A DNA stretch of 64,000 bases from Enterobacter sp. ENT03 (GTDB lineage Bacteria; Pseudomonadota; Gammaproteobacteria; Enterobacterales; Enterobacteriaceae), in NCBI RefSeq assembly GCF_019218745.1, contig NZ_JAHUXA010000001.1, positions 930,001 to 994,000 on the forward strand. Direction: 5' to 3'. The position numbers and the translations under genes were made by a program. This document shows positions 48,616 to 58,887 of the stretch, piece by piece. The notes under the pieces are model-generated. The model worked only from the letters and a program-made list of their open reading frames with translations, did no database searches and had not been told where the DNA came from. Position 1 is the stretch's first letter. The number at the start of each line of letters is the position of its first letter.

Positions 48616-49448
48616 TAGTGACCTACCACACGCCGGCCAAAGCGACTTTGCAGGGTATTGATGGAAAACAGCAGCAGTAAGGACGCCGCGAGGATCACCG
48701 AGGCAATGGCGCTCGCCGCCGGATAATCAAACTCCTGCAGGCGCACAAAAATCATCAGCGAGGTGACTTCCGTTTTCCACGCGATGTTACCGGCGATGAA
48801 AATCACCGCGCCAAACTCACCCAGGCTGCGGGTAAAGGATAACGCCACGCCCGCCAGCAGCGCCGGGGAAAGCTCCGGCATCACCACTTTCCAGAAACTC
48901 TGTAAGCGGGTGGCACCCAGGGTTTCCGCAGCTTCTTCATATTCCGGGCCTAACTCTTCCAGCACTGGCTGCACCGTGCGCACCACAAACGGGATGCTGG
49001 TAAACGCCATCGCCACCGCGATGCCAAGCCAGGTGTAGGTGACTTTAATATCGAACTGCGCCAGCCACTGCCCGTAAAAGCCATTGACCGAAAACAGCGA
49101 GGCGAGGGTTAAGCCCGCTACCGCCGTGGGCAGCGCAAACGGCAGATCCATTAACGCATCGAGCAAAGTTCGTCCCGGAAAACGATAGCGGGTAAGGATC
49201 CACGCCATCAGCAGGCCAAACACGCCGTTAAAAATCGACGCCACAAACGCCGACAGCAGCGTCACTTTATAGGCCGCCACCACCTGCGGATTGGTGACCA
49301 CCTCCCAGTACTCCGCCCAGCTCATTTGCGCCAGCTGCATGACCAGCGCGCTCAGCGGCAACAACAAAATCAGACAGACAAACAGCAGGCTGGTGCCGAG
49401 GCTGAGGGTAAAGCCCGGCAGCACGCGCCGGGTAGACAGTGCAAACAT
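48615..49448 (-). CDS. cysU: CysU (CysT), sulfate/thiosulfate ABC transporter permease
   Basis: This 277-residue permease equals E. coli CysU. The EAA loop is EEAAETLGATRLQSFWKVVMP (in part) and the segments SFTRSLGEFGAVIFIAGN are conserved. It forms the channel with CysW. Its ATG overlaps the cysP stop codon by one base. Confidence 0.97.
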   Translation of the reverse strand: MFALSTRRVLPGFTLSLGTSLLFVCLILLLPLSALVMQLAQMSWAEYWEVVTNPQVVAAYKVTLLSAFVASIFNGVFGLLMAWILTRYRFPGRTLLDALMDLPFALPTAVAGLTLASLFSVNGFYGQWLAQFDIKVTYTWLGIAVAMAFTSIPFVVRTVQPVLEELGPEYEEAAETLGATRLQSFWKVVMPELSPALLAGVALSFTRSLGEFGAVIFIAGNIAWKTEVTSLMIFVRLQEFDYPAASAIASVILAASLLLLFSINTLQSRFGRRVVGH

Positions 49449-50458
49449 CAGCTACGCCCCGCCGCCAGCAGTTTGTCCAGCTCACCGCCGGTGGTGAAGT
49501 GGGTTTTCATCACCTCAGGCCAGGCACCGAACTGATCTTCCACGCGGAACAGCTCGGTCTGCGGGAATTTATCTTTCAGTTTTTCCATCACCTGCGGGTT
49601 ATTCACGCGATAGTAATAATCGGTGATGATGGTCTGCGCCTGCGGGGTGTACAGCCAGTTGAGATAGGCTTTCGCGGCTTTCTCGGTGCCGTTAGCCTTG
49701 ACGTTTTTATCCACCCAGGCGACCGGGAATTCGGCGAGGATATTCACCTTCGGTACCACCACTTCAAAACCCTGCGCTTCATACTGCTTGCGGATATTGT
49801 TCACTTCCGATTCAAAGGTGATCAGCACGTCACCGAGGCCGCGCTCCACAAAGGTGGTGGTCGCGCCGCGTCCGCCGGTGTCAAAGACCTCAACGTTTTT
49901 CAGGAACTGGGTCATGAATTTTTCGGTCTTAGCTTTATCGCCGCCGTCGGCTTTTGCCGCTGCGCCCCATGCCGCCAGATAAGTGTAACGCGCGTTACCG
50001 GAGGTTTTCGGGTTGGGGAAGATCAGCTTCACGTCAGAACGCACCAGGTCGTTCCAGTCGTGGATATTTTTCGGGTTCCCTTTGCGGACCAGGAACGCCA
50101 TGGTGGAGTAAAACGGCGAGCTGTTATTCGGCAGACGGCTCTGCCAGTCGGCCGGGATCAGCTTGCCCTTGTCATGCAGGATCTGCACGTCGGTCACCTG
50201 GTTATAGGTCACCACGTCAGCCTTCAGGCCTTGCAGGATCGCCAGCGCCTGCTTTGAGGAACCCGCGTGGGATTGTTTGATGGTCAGCTTGTCCCCGCCA
50301 TTGTCTTTCGCCCATTGCTGTTCGAACGGCGGATTCAGGGCGGCAAACAGCTCGCGGGAGACATCATAGGAGCTGTTGAGCAGTTCAGTTGCCTGGGCCT
50401 GAGCCACCAGCAACAGGGATGCTGCAAGCGTCAGGTATCCTTTTTTCAGTATGGTCAT
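49448..50458 (-). CDS. cysP: CysP, periplasmic thiosulfate/sulfate-binding protein
   Basis: This 336-residue protein starts with a signal peptide ([23 protein letters not shown]) and continues [20 protein letters not shown], the mature family N-terminus. [16 protein letters not shown] and [20 protein letters not shown] form the oxyanion-binding site. It delivers thiosulfate and sulfate to CysUWA. The first codons differ from E. coli (MAVNLLKK); the start at 50458 gives a proper signal. ucpA and murQP, which lie beyond it in E. coli, are absent; yfeX is next. Confidence 0.95.
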   Translation of the reverse strand: MTILKKGYLTLAASLLLVAQAQATELLNSSYDVSRELFAALNPPFEQQWAKDNGGDKLTIKQSHAGSSKQALAILQGLKADVVTYNQVTDVQILHDKGKLIPADWQSRLPNNSSPFYSTMAFLVRKGNPKNIHDWNDLVRSDVKLIFPNPKTSGNARYTYLAAWGAAAKADGGDKAKTEKFMTQFLKNVEVFDTGGRGATTTFVERGLGDVLITFESEVNNIRKQYEAQGFEVVVPKVNILAEFPVAWVDKNVKANGTEKAAKAYLNWLYTPQAQTIITDYYYRVNNPQVMEKLKDKFPQTELFRVEDQFGAWPEVMKTHFTTGGELDKLLAAGRS

Positions 50459-50499
50459 GGCGGTGCGCACCCTTATAAGTAGAAAGACTGTCCGGATCA

Positions 50500-50565
50500 C
50501 AGTTTATTTATAAGCAGTACGAAAGGAGTAACGGTTTTATATACCGTTTGGTGATTTGCAAGTTG
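50500..50565 (-). promoter_or_regulatory. cysP promoter region (CysB-dependent, by homology)
   Basis: On the minus strand the stretch GGTATATAAAACCGTTACTC and TTATAAATAAACTGTGATCC recalls the E. coli cysP activation region, where CysB binds just upstream of the -35. Exact -35/-10 and CysB boundaries were not determined. Confidence 0.45.
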
Positions 50566-50580
50566 AAAAGAGAATAAGAG

Positions 50581-50625
50581 CGCCGGGACATTGCCGGGTA
50601 GCGCTGACGCTTACCCGGCCTCGGA
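50581..50625. repeat. REP-type palindrome between cysP and yfeX
   Basis: GCCGGGTAGCGCT and ACGCTTACCCGGC form the element, with a second partial arm (GCCGGGACATT) to the left. Confidence 0.75.
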
Positions 50626-50638
50626 ATAAACAGGGCTT

Positions 50639-51538
50639 TTACAGCGCTAATAACCGCGTCAGCGACGGCGCAAAATAGTAGCCGCCGGTTACCGGACGGG
50701 TGAAGCGCAGCATGGCGTCGCGCTTGCCGTCGGTGTCGCCAAACATGCTCAGCAGCTGCTGCTCAATGTTATACAGGCGGGCGCAGTAAGCGCAGAAGTA
50801 AAGGCCGTGGGTGCCGCTTGCCGTGCCGTAAGGCAGGCTCTGACGGACAATCTTCAGGCCCTTGCCGTTTTCTTTCAGATCGACACGGGACAGGTGCGAG
50901 GTGACCGGGCGTACGTCGCCGTCGATCTCGTCGTTGGCGACTTTAGTACGGCCAATCATCATCTCCTGATCCGGTACACTCATGCGGTTCAGCTGTTTAA
51001 GGTTATGCTCCCAGCGCTGCACAAACACATAGCTGCCGCCGGCGTCCACACCGTCTTTGATCACCGCCACCTCGGTACGCGTTTCCACGCCTGCCGGGTT
51101 TTCGGTGCCGTCGACAAACCCGCTGAGATCGCGATCTTCCACCCAGCGGAAACCGTGCACCTCTTCCTTCACCTCCAGCGCATCGCCAAAGGCTTCCAGC
51201 GCCGCCTGGGCGACCGAGAAGTTAACATCATGGCGCAGCGATAAAATATGGATCAGCACGTCATACTGGGTGGCTGGTGCCAGCCCTTTGCCGTAAGGCA
51301 CGAAATCTTTTAGCTCGGCGGCGCCCACGCCGCCACTCAGTTCGCGCCAGGCGTTATGCCCGAAGGCCACCACCGCGCCGAGGGCCGCGTCCGGGAACGT
51401 CGCCTGCAAGGTTGCCAGTTTATCGGCAAATATTTTACTGCCCGCACGCAGGGCGTTGATGTCGCCCCTGACGTTCGCTTCCATCCATATTGCCGCACGG
51501 CAATGTTCCGGCAATATGCCGCTCTGCACCTGAGACAT
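50639..51538 (-). CDS. yfeX: YfeX, DyP-type haem peroxidase
   Basis: This 299-residue protein matches E. coli YfeX. The DyP hallmark GFVDGTENP near residue 145 supplies the distal Asp; the haem-ligand His lies in VTSHLSRVD (near 215), and the distal Arg is in the [16 protein letters not shown] region. It is a cytoplasmic peroxidase reported to act on porphyrinogens and possibly other substrates. A single gene here, followed by yfeY after about 90 bases including a terminator. Confidence 0.95.
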   Translation of the reverse strand: MSQVQSGILPEHCRAAIWMEANVRGDINALRAGSKIFADKLATLQATFPDAALGAVVAFGHNAWRELSGGVGAAELKDFVPYGKGLAPATQYDVLIHILSLRHDVNFSVAQAALEAFGDALEVKEEVHGFRWVEDRDLSGFVDGTENPAGVETRTEVAVIKDGVDAGGSYVFVQRWEHNLKQLNRMSVPDQEMMIGRTKVANDEIDGDVRPVTSHLSRVDLKENGKGLKIVRQSLPYGTASGTHGLYFCAYCARLYNIEQQLLSMFGDTDGKRDAMLRFTRPVTGGYYFAPSLTRLLAL

Positions 51539-51550
51539 CCATCACTCCTG

Positions 51551-51577
51551 AAAAAAAGATGCCACGCGACCGTGGCA
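51551..51577 (-). terminator. Terminator upstream of yfeX (end of ypeA-yfeZ-yfeY)
   Basis: On the minus strand TGCCACGGTCGCGTGGCA forms a hairpin followed by seven T. It lies between the yfeY stop codon and the yfeX start. Confidence 0.88.
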
Positions 51578-51630
51578 TTGATGGGCGTATTGTACCCGTT
51601 TTTTATGCAGGACAGATGATCCGCCGCAAA

Positions 51631-52206
51631 TTAGCGACGCCAGATAATTTTTGTCAGCGTCCAGTTTTTCAGGGCATCGTCGGCAGGCATTAACCCTTCC
51701 GGGCCACTCCATTTACCGGTGAACAGATAGCTGATGTGCTGGCTCTCTTTCGCCCGGCATTCCACCGCGCTGCTGTCGTCGCCGGTGGCTTTTTCACAGT
51801 TACCATAGGCTTTGTCATACAGATCGCTAAACGGCGTGCCGATAGCGGTGCCGCTGGCGGTTTCGATGTCTTTATCCAGCACGTCGATGCGGCTGACCGT
51901 GCCCTGTTCACCCTGGATCACCATTGCCAGCTCGTCGCCTTTCAGCGCCTCGACGTACCGCACAATCGCGCCGTTTTCGGTTTTCATGCCGCTGCGCAGA
52001 CGATAATCCCCGCCCAGCGCCGCGGTGATGGCCTCTTCGTTGAGCGCCGTGCTGCCCGTCAGATCGCCAACGCCCTCTTTGGTAACCTGCAGGGAGGAGC
52101 CGAACCAGTTCCACGGATTCGCCGCTGACCAGTTAACGTTGCTCAGCGTGGAGCAGCCGGTGAGCAGCAGTGGCGTAGCGCATAACAGTAAACGCAGCGA
52201 TTTCAT
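51631..52206 (-). CDS. yfeY: YfeY, DUF1131 lipoprotein
   Basis: This 191-residue protein has a lipoprotein signal peptide ending LLLTGC-STL and then NVNWSAANPWNWFGSSLQV, matching E. coli YfeY (RpoE regulon, function unknown). Three cysteines follow in the mature part (including NCEKA and VECRA), likely disulfide-forming in the periplasm. The start at 52206 (MKSLRLLL) is favoured over one two codons upstream. Confidence 0.93.
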   Translation of the reverse strand: MKSLRLLLCATPLLLTGCSTLSNVNWSAANPWNWFGSSLQVTKEGVGDLTGSTALNEEAITAALGGDYRLRSGMKTENGAIVRYVEALKGDELAMVIQGEQGTVSRIDVLDKDIETASGTAIGTPFSDLYDKAYGNCEKATGDDSSAVECRAKESQHISYLFTGKWSGPEGLMPADDALKNWTLTKIIWRR

Positions 52207-52270
52207 TGTCACTTCCTTCTTATTTCAGTTAACGCCTGTTGGAGTACCAGAACGGCAAAAAGTGCCGTGG

Positions 52271-52723
52271 TTACGCCTCCGGCGTGAAGCAGGCGCGCAG
52301 GCGGCGGTCCGTCAGCAACCACCAGAGCGCAAAACTGTCGATCAAAAGCAGGGCTAAACCGATCCCCGTCACGGCCTCGCCCGTCAGCCACAGCAGCGGT
52401 TGCCAGACCAGCAGCACCAGCTGCGCCACAATTAACAGGCCACGTAACCGCGGCCAGAGATGCGGATAGTGCTGACGACGCCCGCTAAACAGAAATACCA
52501 GCACCGCAGGCAGTCCCGGTAACATCCCCCACCAGAACAGATCGTGATCCGGATAAAACAGGCTCAGCAGCGTGCTGCCCTGTTCACGGGAGGCCCCCGC
52601 CATAACAAACAGCACCCAGGTGCGTGCTTGTAACAGCAGCACGCACCAGAGCATCAAAGGCAGGCGTAAGCGTCCGTGCGGGTCAAAATCGGAGGGCAAA
52701 AACTCAATATTCTTCATCTTCAA
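52271..52723 (-). CDS. yfeZ: YfeZ, DUF2919 inner-membrane protein
   Basis: This 150-residue protein has four hydrophobic segments and the E. coli YfeZ pattern ([23 protein letters not shown], in part; [21 protein letters not shown], in part). Its function is unknown. Its first 20 bases overlap the end of ypeA, so the two are probably translated together. Confidence 0.92.
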   Translation of the reverse strand: MKMKNIEFLPSDFDPHGRLRLPLMLWCVLLLQARTWVLFVMAGASREQGSTLLSLFYPDHDLFWWGMLPGLPAVLVFLFSGRRQHYPHLWPRLRGLLIVAQLVLLVWQPLLWLTGEAVTGIGLALLLIDSFALWWLLTDRRLRACFTPEA

Positions 52724-53129
52724 TCAGGCGTTTGCCCAGATTCAGCACGTCGGCGTGCTCGTAGCCCAGGCGTTCATACATGCCGAGCACCACGTCGTTG
52801 TCTTCACGCACCATGATCTGAATTTTCGGACAGCCGCGGGCAATCAGCTTTTTCTCAAGACGATTGAGCAGTGCATTGGCGATGCCGCGCCCACGGTATT
52901 CCGGGTGCACGCCAAGGTAGTAGGCCGAACCGCGATGTCCGTCGTAGCCACCCATCACGGTGCCCACCACTTCCCCGTTCACTTCCGCCACCAGGAACAG
53001 GCTGACGTCATGATTCATCTTACGTTCAATATCCATTTCTGGATCGTTCCACGGACGCAGGAGTTCACAACGCTCCCACAGGGTGATGACTTCTTCGAAA
53101 TCGGCCTGGCGAAATACGCGTATCTCCAT
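52704..53129 (-). CDS. ypeA: YpeA, GNAT-family acetyltransferase
   Basis: This 141-residue protein equals E. coli YpeA in length. The acetyl-CoA-binding motif A is [21 protein letters not shown] (in part) near residues 75-95; the following strand is [10 protein letters not shown]. YpeA is reported to acetylate protein lysines in E. coli. The start at 53129 was chosen from the family N-terminus ([14 protein letters not shown]). It is divergent from amiA. Confidence 0.93.
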   Translation of the reverse strand: MEIRVFRQADFEEVITLWERCELLRPWNDPEMDIERKMNHDVSLFLVAEVNGEVVGTVMGGYDGHRGSAYYLGVHPEYRGRGIANALLNRLEKKLIARGCPKIQIMVREDNDVVLGMYERLGYEHADVLNLGKRLIEDEEY

Positions 53130-53340
53130 GGTTTGACCTACTCTTTTCAGGCTAAAACGTTGATTATGGCGTGAAGTGCCGGGGAAACCAATATCCGGCG
53201 AAGTCAGCGTGAAAAAATGGCATAATATGAATCTGTCACGTATTGAAATGAAAAGTAAAACAAATCTTAACAACGAGTGTCGTAACGGATAACACGATAC
53301 GATATAACACCACGGACCCCTTTTTTACAGTTCAGGCCGT

Positions 53341-55115
<1,775 letters not shown>

Positions 55116-55127
55116 GCCCAGCAATTC

Positions 55128-55273
55128 AGAACCTGCCCATCAGGCGTAATTGGTGCAGACAATCTGGACATGGACAGCGCGGAAAAACCGGAGCGTACAG
55201 ATAGTACGTGAGGATTTTGAGCACTGCCCAGGCCCAGAGTGGCAAACAAAATAGCCTGATGGGTCAGGTTCTT
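55128..55273. repeat. ERIC-like palindromic intergenic repeat after hemF
   Basis: AGAACCTGCCCATCAGGC at the left is mirrored by GCCTGATGGGTCAGGTTCT at the right, about 140 bases end to end. The interior holds a second palindrome (GAGCGTAC/GTACGTGAGG). I recall similar copies elsewhere in enterobacterial intergenic regions, but not its formal name. It has no coding potential or transposase. Confidence 0.7.
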
Positions 55274-55613
55274 AGTGCGTGACGCCGTGATTCTCGCGCC
55301 GATACGCTCCCGGCGGCTGATGAAACGTGCGGGTAAAAATGCGCGTAAACGTCTGCTGTGAATCAAAGCCATATTTCAGGCAAATATCGTAAACCTTCTG
55401 ATCGGTGTCGCGCAGATCGCGCGCGGCCAGCAGAAGTTTACGCTCCCGAATATAACGCCCCAGACTTTCACCCTTGTAATGCATAAACAGGCGTTGCAAA
55501 TGCCACTTCGAGTAGCCTGCGTGCCGGGCGATGTCATCAATCCGCAACGGTTGATGCAGATTGTCGTCGATCCACTCGACGATAGTGTCGATAACCTGAG
55601 CGGAAATCGTCAT
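55272..55613 (-). CDS. ramA: RamA, AraC/XylS-family activator of multidrug-resistance regulon
   Basis: This 113-residue protein consists only of the double helix-turn-helix of MarA/SoxS/RamA. It starts MTISAQVIDTIVEWIDDNLH, then IDDIARHAGYSKWHLQRLF, YIRERKLLLAARDLR and QTFTRIFTRTFHQPPGAYR, the RamA-specific sequence, and equals known RamA in length. It activates acrAB, micF and related genes through marboxes. A longer frame (55664) has no family support. It lies 41 bases after romA and is presumably under RamR control through the operator at 56813. Confidence 0.95.
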   Translation of the reverse strand: MTISAQVIDTIVEWIDDNLHQPLRIDDIARHAGYSKWHLQRLFMHYKGESLGRYIRERKLLLAARDLRDTDQKVYDICLKYGFDSQQTFTRIFTRTFHQPPGAYRRENHGVTH

Positions 55614-55654
55614 TTTTCTCCCCCTCTGCTCTTCGAAAGTGGTTTCAGGATGGA

Positions 55655-56755
55655 TTACTGCCACCAGGCGCTGAACTGCTGTAGTGCGTCGGCGGCATGA
55701 ACAGGTTCGCCCAGGCGCGGGGTGAGCAACCGGTAATCCCGGTTCTCGCTGGCCGCCGCCAGCCGTTTGTACGGGTCGTCCCAGGTATGTTTTGCCAGCA
55801 CGAAGCGTCCGGCGTGACCGGGTAAAATCGCCCTGGCGTGCAGATCCACGGCGGCCTGGGCGGTTTCTTCCGGCATCATATGAATGTATTTCCAGTCTTC
55901 GTCGTACTGCCCGTTTTCAAGGATCGCCAGATCGACACTGCCGAACTGCTCGCCAATCGCCCTGAAATGCGGGCCGTAACCGGTGTCGCCGCTGTAGTAA
56001 ACCTTACGCGCCGGGGTTTCCAGCATGAAACTGGCCCACAGCGTCTGGTTACGCTTCAGGCCGCGCCCGGAAAAATGCCGCGCGGGTAACACATGCACAC
56101 GCAGGTCTTCGCTGATGTGCACCGCCTGGTTCCAGTCGGCTTCGGTGATGATCGCCGGATCCATACCCCAGTAGCGCAGGTGTGACCCGACGCCAAGCGG
56201 CGTGACTACCCGCTTCACTTTCGGCAGCAGCGCGGTGATGGTGGCGTGATCAAGGTGATCGTAATGGTCATGGGAGATGATCAGCAGATCGATGTCCGGC
56301 ATCGTCTCAGCCCGCCACGGATACTCCCCGGCAAAGGCTTTATTAATAAACGAGAACGGCGCGGCGTAGTTGCTGAACACCGGGTCGATCAGAATGCGTT
56401 TTCCCGCCAGCTGTATATACCAGGACGAGTGGCCCAGCCAGACCAGGGTATCTTCCTGTAACGGCAGGCTCGCCAGATCGGTATTCACCATCGGCAGCGG
56501 CTGCGCCGGGCGGGCATTTTCGCGTTTGGTGACCAGGAACTCCCACCATGCCGCCAGCATATTTTTCTGACCGGTAAAGCCCGCCGTGGGCAGCGCGTTA
56601 TGAAACTGACCGTCGCGATAGTGCGGTGATTTTTCCACTTCTGTAAGCTGTGCGCCCTGTGGCGGCTGGCCAAAGCCCGCGTTGAGGACAAAAGGTAAAC
56701 TGGCCGTTGCTGCGACTAACATGACAATAACCACGCTAAAAAGGAGTCGGTTCAT
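55655..56755 (-). CDS. romA: RomA, metallo-beta-lactamase-fold hydrolase of the ram locus
   Basis: This 366-residue protein has an N-terminal hydrophobic segment (LLFSVVIVMLVAATASLPFVL, in part) and then an MBL-fold domain. The metal-binding motif is ISHDHYDHLDH, preceded by WLGHSSWYIQLAGKRILIDP and followed by YYSGDTGYG and ILPGHAGRF, as in the UlaG/NAPE-PLD-like group. It corresponds to RomA of Enterobacter and Klebsiella, linked to lower outer-membrane porin levels when overexpressed. First gene of romA-ramA, divergent from ramR. Confidence 0.92.
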   Translation of the reverse strand: MNRLLFSVVIVMLVAATASLPFVLNAGFGQPPQGAQLTEVEKSPHYRDGQFHNALPTAGFTGQKNMLAAWWEFLVTKRENARPAQPLPMVNTDLASLPLQEDTLVWLGHSSWYIQLAGKRILIDPVFSNYAAPFSFINKAFAGEYPWRAETMPDIDLLIISHDHYDHLDHATITALLPKVKRVVTPLGVGSHLRYWGMDPAIITEADWNQAVHISEDLRVHVLPARHFSGRGLKRNQTLWASFMLETPARKVYYSGDTGYGPHFRAIGEQFGSVDLAILENGQYDEDWKYIHMMPEETAQAAVDLHARAILPGHAGRFVLAKHTWDDPYKRLAAASENRDYRLLTPRLGEPVHAADALQQFSAWWQ

Positions 56756-56812
56756 ATCCAGGCTCAAAAAAAACCGCTCCTGTCCGCTGGAACGATAAGG
56801 GCACACTTGATT

Positions 56813-56832
56813 ATGAGTGAGTAAGCACTCAT
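56813..56832. promoter_or_regulatory. RamR operator
   Basis: ATGAGTG-AGTAAG-CACTCAT is a perfect 7-bp inverted repeat and matches the RamR site known for Salmonella and Klebsiella. It lies 58 bases before romA and 116 bases before ramR, so RamR can repress romA-ramA and probably itself. Confidence 0.9.
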
Positions 56833-56947
56833 TATAGAAAGGCATTGAAAGTCGTCAAGTCGATTTTCAATCTTTGACACCGGGCGTTGCGGCAACGCCT
56901 CTGGCATGGTTCAATCAGCGTTTTTGCGCAATGTGAGGGAATGTGTA

Positions 56948-57529
56948 GTGGCTCGTCCGAAAAGTGAAGATAAGAAGCAGGCCCTGCTGGATGCGGCGAC
57001 AGAAGCGGTTGCGCAGTCCGGCATTATGGCGTCCACCGCATTAATTGCCCGCAAAGCGGGCGTGGCGGAAGGCACCCTGTTTCGCTACTTTGCCACCAAA
57101 GACGACCTCTTTAACGCCCTCTATGTGCATCTGAAAAGCGATCTCTGCCACACCATGCTGGCGGATCTCGACCGCACGGAGAGCGATGCGAAGCGTTTTA
57201 CTCGCCATATCTGGAACCGTTATATCGACTGGGGTATTTCAAACCTCAACGGTCACGGGGCGATCCGCCAGTTGGCGGTCAGTGAAAAGATCACCCCAGA
57301 AACGCTGCAAATCGTGGAAGATATGTTCCCGGAACTGCGTCAGCTGTGCCGTCGCTCATTATTGCCGGTATTTATGACGGAAGAGTTTCGTGCCTTTGGC
57401 GATGCGCTGTTTTTATCACTGGCGGAAACCACCATGGGATTTGCCAGCCGCCAGCCAGAGCGTGCGGCGGATTTTAAAGCCCACGGCTTTGAAGCGATGT
57501 GGCGCGCCCTCTCCGTCGAGGATGAATAA
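56948..57529 (+). CDS. ramR: RamR, TetR-family repressor of ramA
   Basis: This 193-residue regulator equals known RamR in length. It starts with GTG ([20 protein letters not shown]), with the TetR helix-turn-helix [21 protein letters not shown] (in part). The C-terminal ligand pocket region holds WNRYIDWGI and [23 protein letters not shown] precedes the GTG. Loss of RamR raises ramA and efflux. It shows no truncation or frameshift, so it appears functional. It overlaps the next gene by one base (TAATG). Confidence 0.94.
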   Translation: MARPKSEDKKQALLDAATEAVAQSGIMASTALIARKAGVAEGTLFRYFATKDDLFNALYVHLKSDLCHTMLADLDRTESDAKRFTRHIWNRYIDWGISNLNGHGAIRQLAVSEKITPETLQIVEDMFPELRQLCRRSLLPVFMTEEFRAFGDALFLSLAETTMGFASRQPERAADFKAHGFEAMWRALSVEDE

Positions 57530-57900
57530 TGGACAGTCGATCCCTGCAAGCCTGCGCGCATCGCGTGGCGCTGGAATTACCCTTTACCGAGCACTGCTGG
57601 CCGTTTGGCCCGGACGCCGACGTTTTTAAAGTCAACGGCAAGATTTTCATGATGACGTCTATTGCGCACGGTCGTCCGTTGGTCAGCGTGAAAGCCGACC
57701 CGCAAAAAGCGCTGCTCAACCGGCAGATCTACCCAAGCATTGAGCCGGGCTGGCACCTGAATAAAAAACACTGGATCTCAATTTACGCGGGGGACGACAT
57801 CAGCGAAGGGCTGGTGGAAGATCTGATCCTCGACGCCTGGCATCTGGTGGTCGACAGCCTGCCGAAAAAAGCCCGCCAGCGCATTCGCCCGGAAGGCTGA
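57529..57900 (+). CDS. MmcQ/YjbR-family protein
   Basis: This 123-residue protein has the YjbR fold pattern: [19 protein letters not shown] at the start, [27 protein letters not shown] (in part) and [15 protein letters not shown]. These are small proteins of the CyaY-like/'DNA-binding' MmcQ/YjbR class with no established activity. The ATG overlaps the ramR stop codon, so the two are translated together. It is convergent with the XRE regulator. Confidence 0.85.
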   Translation: MDSRSLQACAHRVALELPFTEHCWPFGPDADVFKVNGKIFMMTSIAHGRPLVSVKADPQKALLNRQIYPSIEPGWHLNKKHWISIYAGDDISEGLVEDLILDAWHLVVDSLPKKARQRIRPEG

Positions 57901-57909
57901 GTCTGACGC

Positions 57910-58779
57910 TCAGCTACGCGCCAGACTCTCCAGCGCCTGCTCCCCCGCCGCATCAACCGGCAGATACACCAGCAACCGCGAGCCGTTACGCGGCGCGGAA
58001 TACCAGTACATCTGCTGCAACGTAAATTCCCCCAGCTGCGGATGATTGAAGGTTTTGATCTTATTTTCCACCCCGGAGACGTCATAGCGTTTATGCCACA
58101 ACGCCTCGAATTCAGGCGAGACGGCAAAAAAGCGCGCCAGTTTATTCTCCCAGAACGGTTCGCCCCGGTGCTCCGCCATCGCCGCGCGGAAATAGGCCAC
58201 AAACGTCGGCAGCACCGAGTCGTCGCTGCCAAGGCGGCTGCGCCAGACGGGGCTGGTGAGATAAAGATAAATACAGTTGCGCTCATCGTCGGGGATTTGC
58301 GCGAAATCAACGCCCATCAGGCGGCGAAAACTGTCGTTCCACGCCACGATGTCAAAGCTGGGGCGCTGAATACTGGCGGGTTGCGGATTCAGGCTGTCGA
58401 GCAGGCGTCGGGTACTGTCGCTGATCATTTCACAGCCGCTTAACGGCGGGATTTCACCGGGCGTTAAGCCTGCTAACACAAACAGATGGCGGGTTTCGGT
58501 GGGGGAACATTGCAGCGCCGTGGCAATGGCCTGCATCACCGTCGCGGAAGGATTAACTTCCCGCCCCTGCTCAAGCCAGGTGTACCAGGTCACACCGACA
58601 TCGGCGAGCATCGCCACCTCTTCACGCCGCAGGCCAGGCGTGCGCCGACGCCCGCTGCGCGGCAGCCCCAGACGCTGCGGATCAAGGCTTTCCCGCCGTG
58701 CACGTAAAAACGCGCCAAGCTGTTTGCGGTTCTCATCCTGAATGGTCAGCGTCGCCGCCCGGTCAACCAGCATCGTCAT
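57910..58779 (-). CDS. XRE-family regulator with MmyB-like ligand domain
   Basis: This 289-residue protein has an N-terminal Cro/C1-type helix-turn-helix (RTPGLRREEVAMLADVGVTWYTWLEQGR, in part; residues 40-75) and an MmyB-like C-terminal domain. That domain has the usual SFDIVAWNDSFRRLMG, RNCIYLYLTSP and HPQLGEFTLQQMYWY blocks and is thought to bind fatty acids or other small ligands. The start at 58779 follows GGGGA. Divergent from the MFS exporter 108 bases away with a palindrome between, it is probably its repressor. Confidence 0.85.
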   Translation of the reverse strand: MTMLVDRAATLTIQDENRKQLGAFLRARRESLDPQRLGLPRSGRRRTPGLRREEVAMLADVGVTWYTWLEQGREVNPSATVMQAIATALQCSPTETRHLFVLAGLTPGEIPPLSGCEMISDSTRRLLDSLNPQPASIQRPSFDIVAWNDSFRRLMGVDFAQIPDDERNCIYLYLTSPVWRSRLGSDDSVLPTFVAYFRAAMAEHRGEPFWENKLARFFAVSPEFEALWHKRYDVSGVENKIKTFNHPQLGEFTLQQMYWYSAPRNGSRLLVYLPVDAAGEQALESLARS

Positions 58780-58804
58780 AATCATCCCCAGCATGGTAGT
58801 GCCA

Positions 58805-58830
58805 GTACCAGTATAAGCAAGAACTGGTAC
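58805..58830. promoter_or_regulatory. Operator-like inverted repeat between XRE regulator and MFS exporter
   Basis: GTACCAGT-N10-ACTGGTAC is a perfect 8-bp inverted repeat. A partial third copy (GCCAGTACC) overlaps its left arm. It lies 25 bases before the XRE start and 57 before the MFS start. Confidence 0.7.
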
Positions 58831-58887
58831 CCGTTTAATGATTCCGCGATGCTACGTCCATCTGATGAATGACGCAATGGAGTTACC

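Noticed and set aside
55128-55273. Remnant insertion sequence after hemF
   Set aside because: It has inverted ends but no transposase fragment and no flanking target duplication that I can see; it fits an intergenic repeat better.
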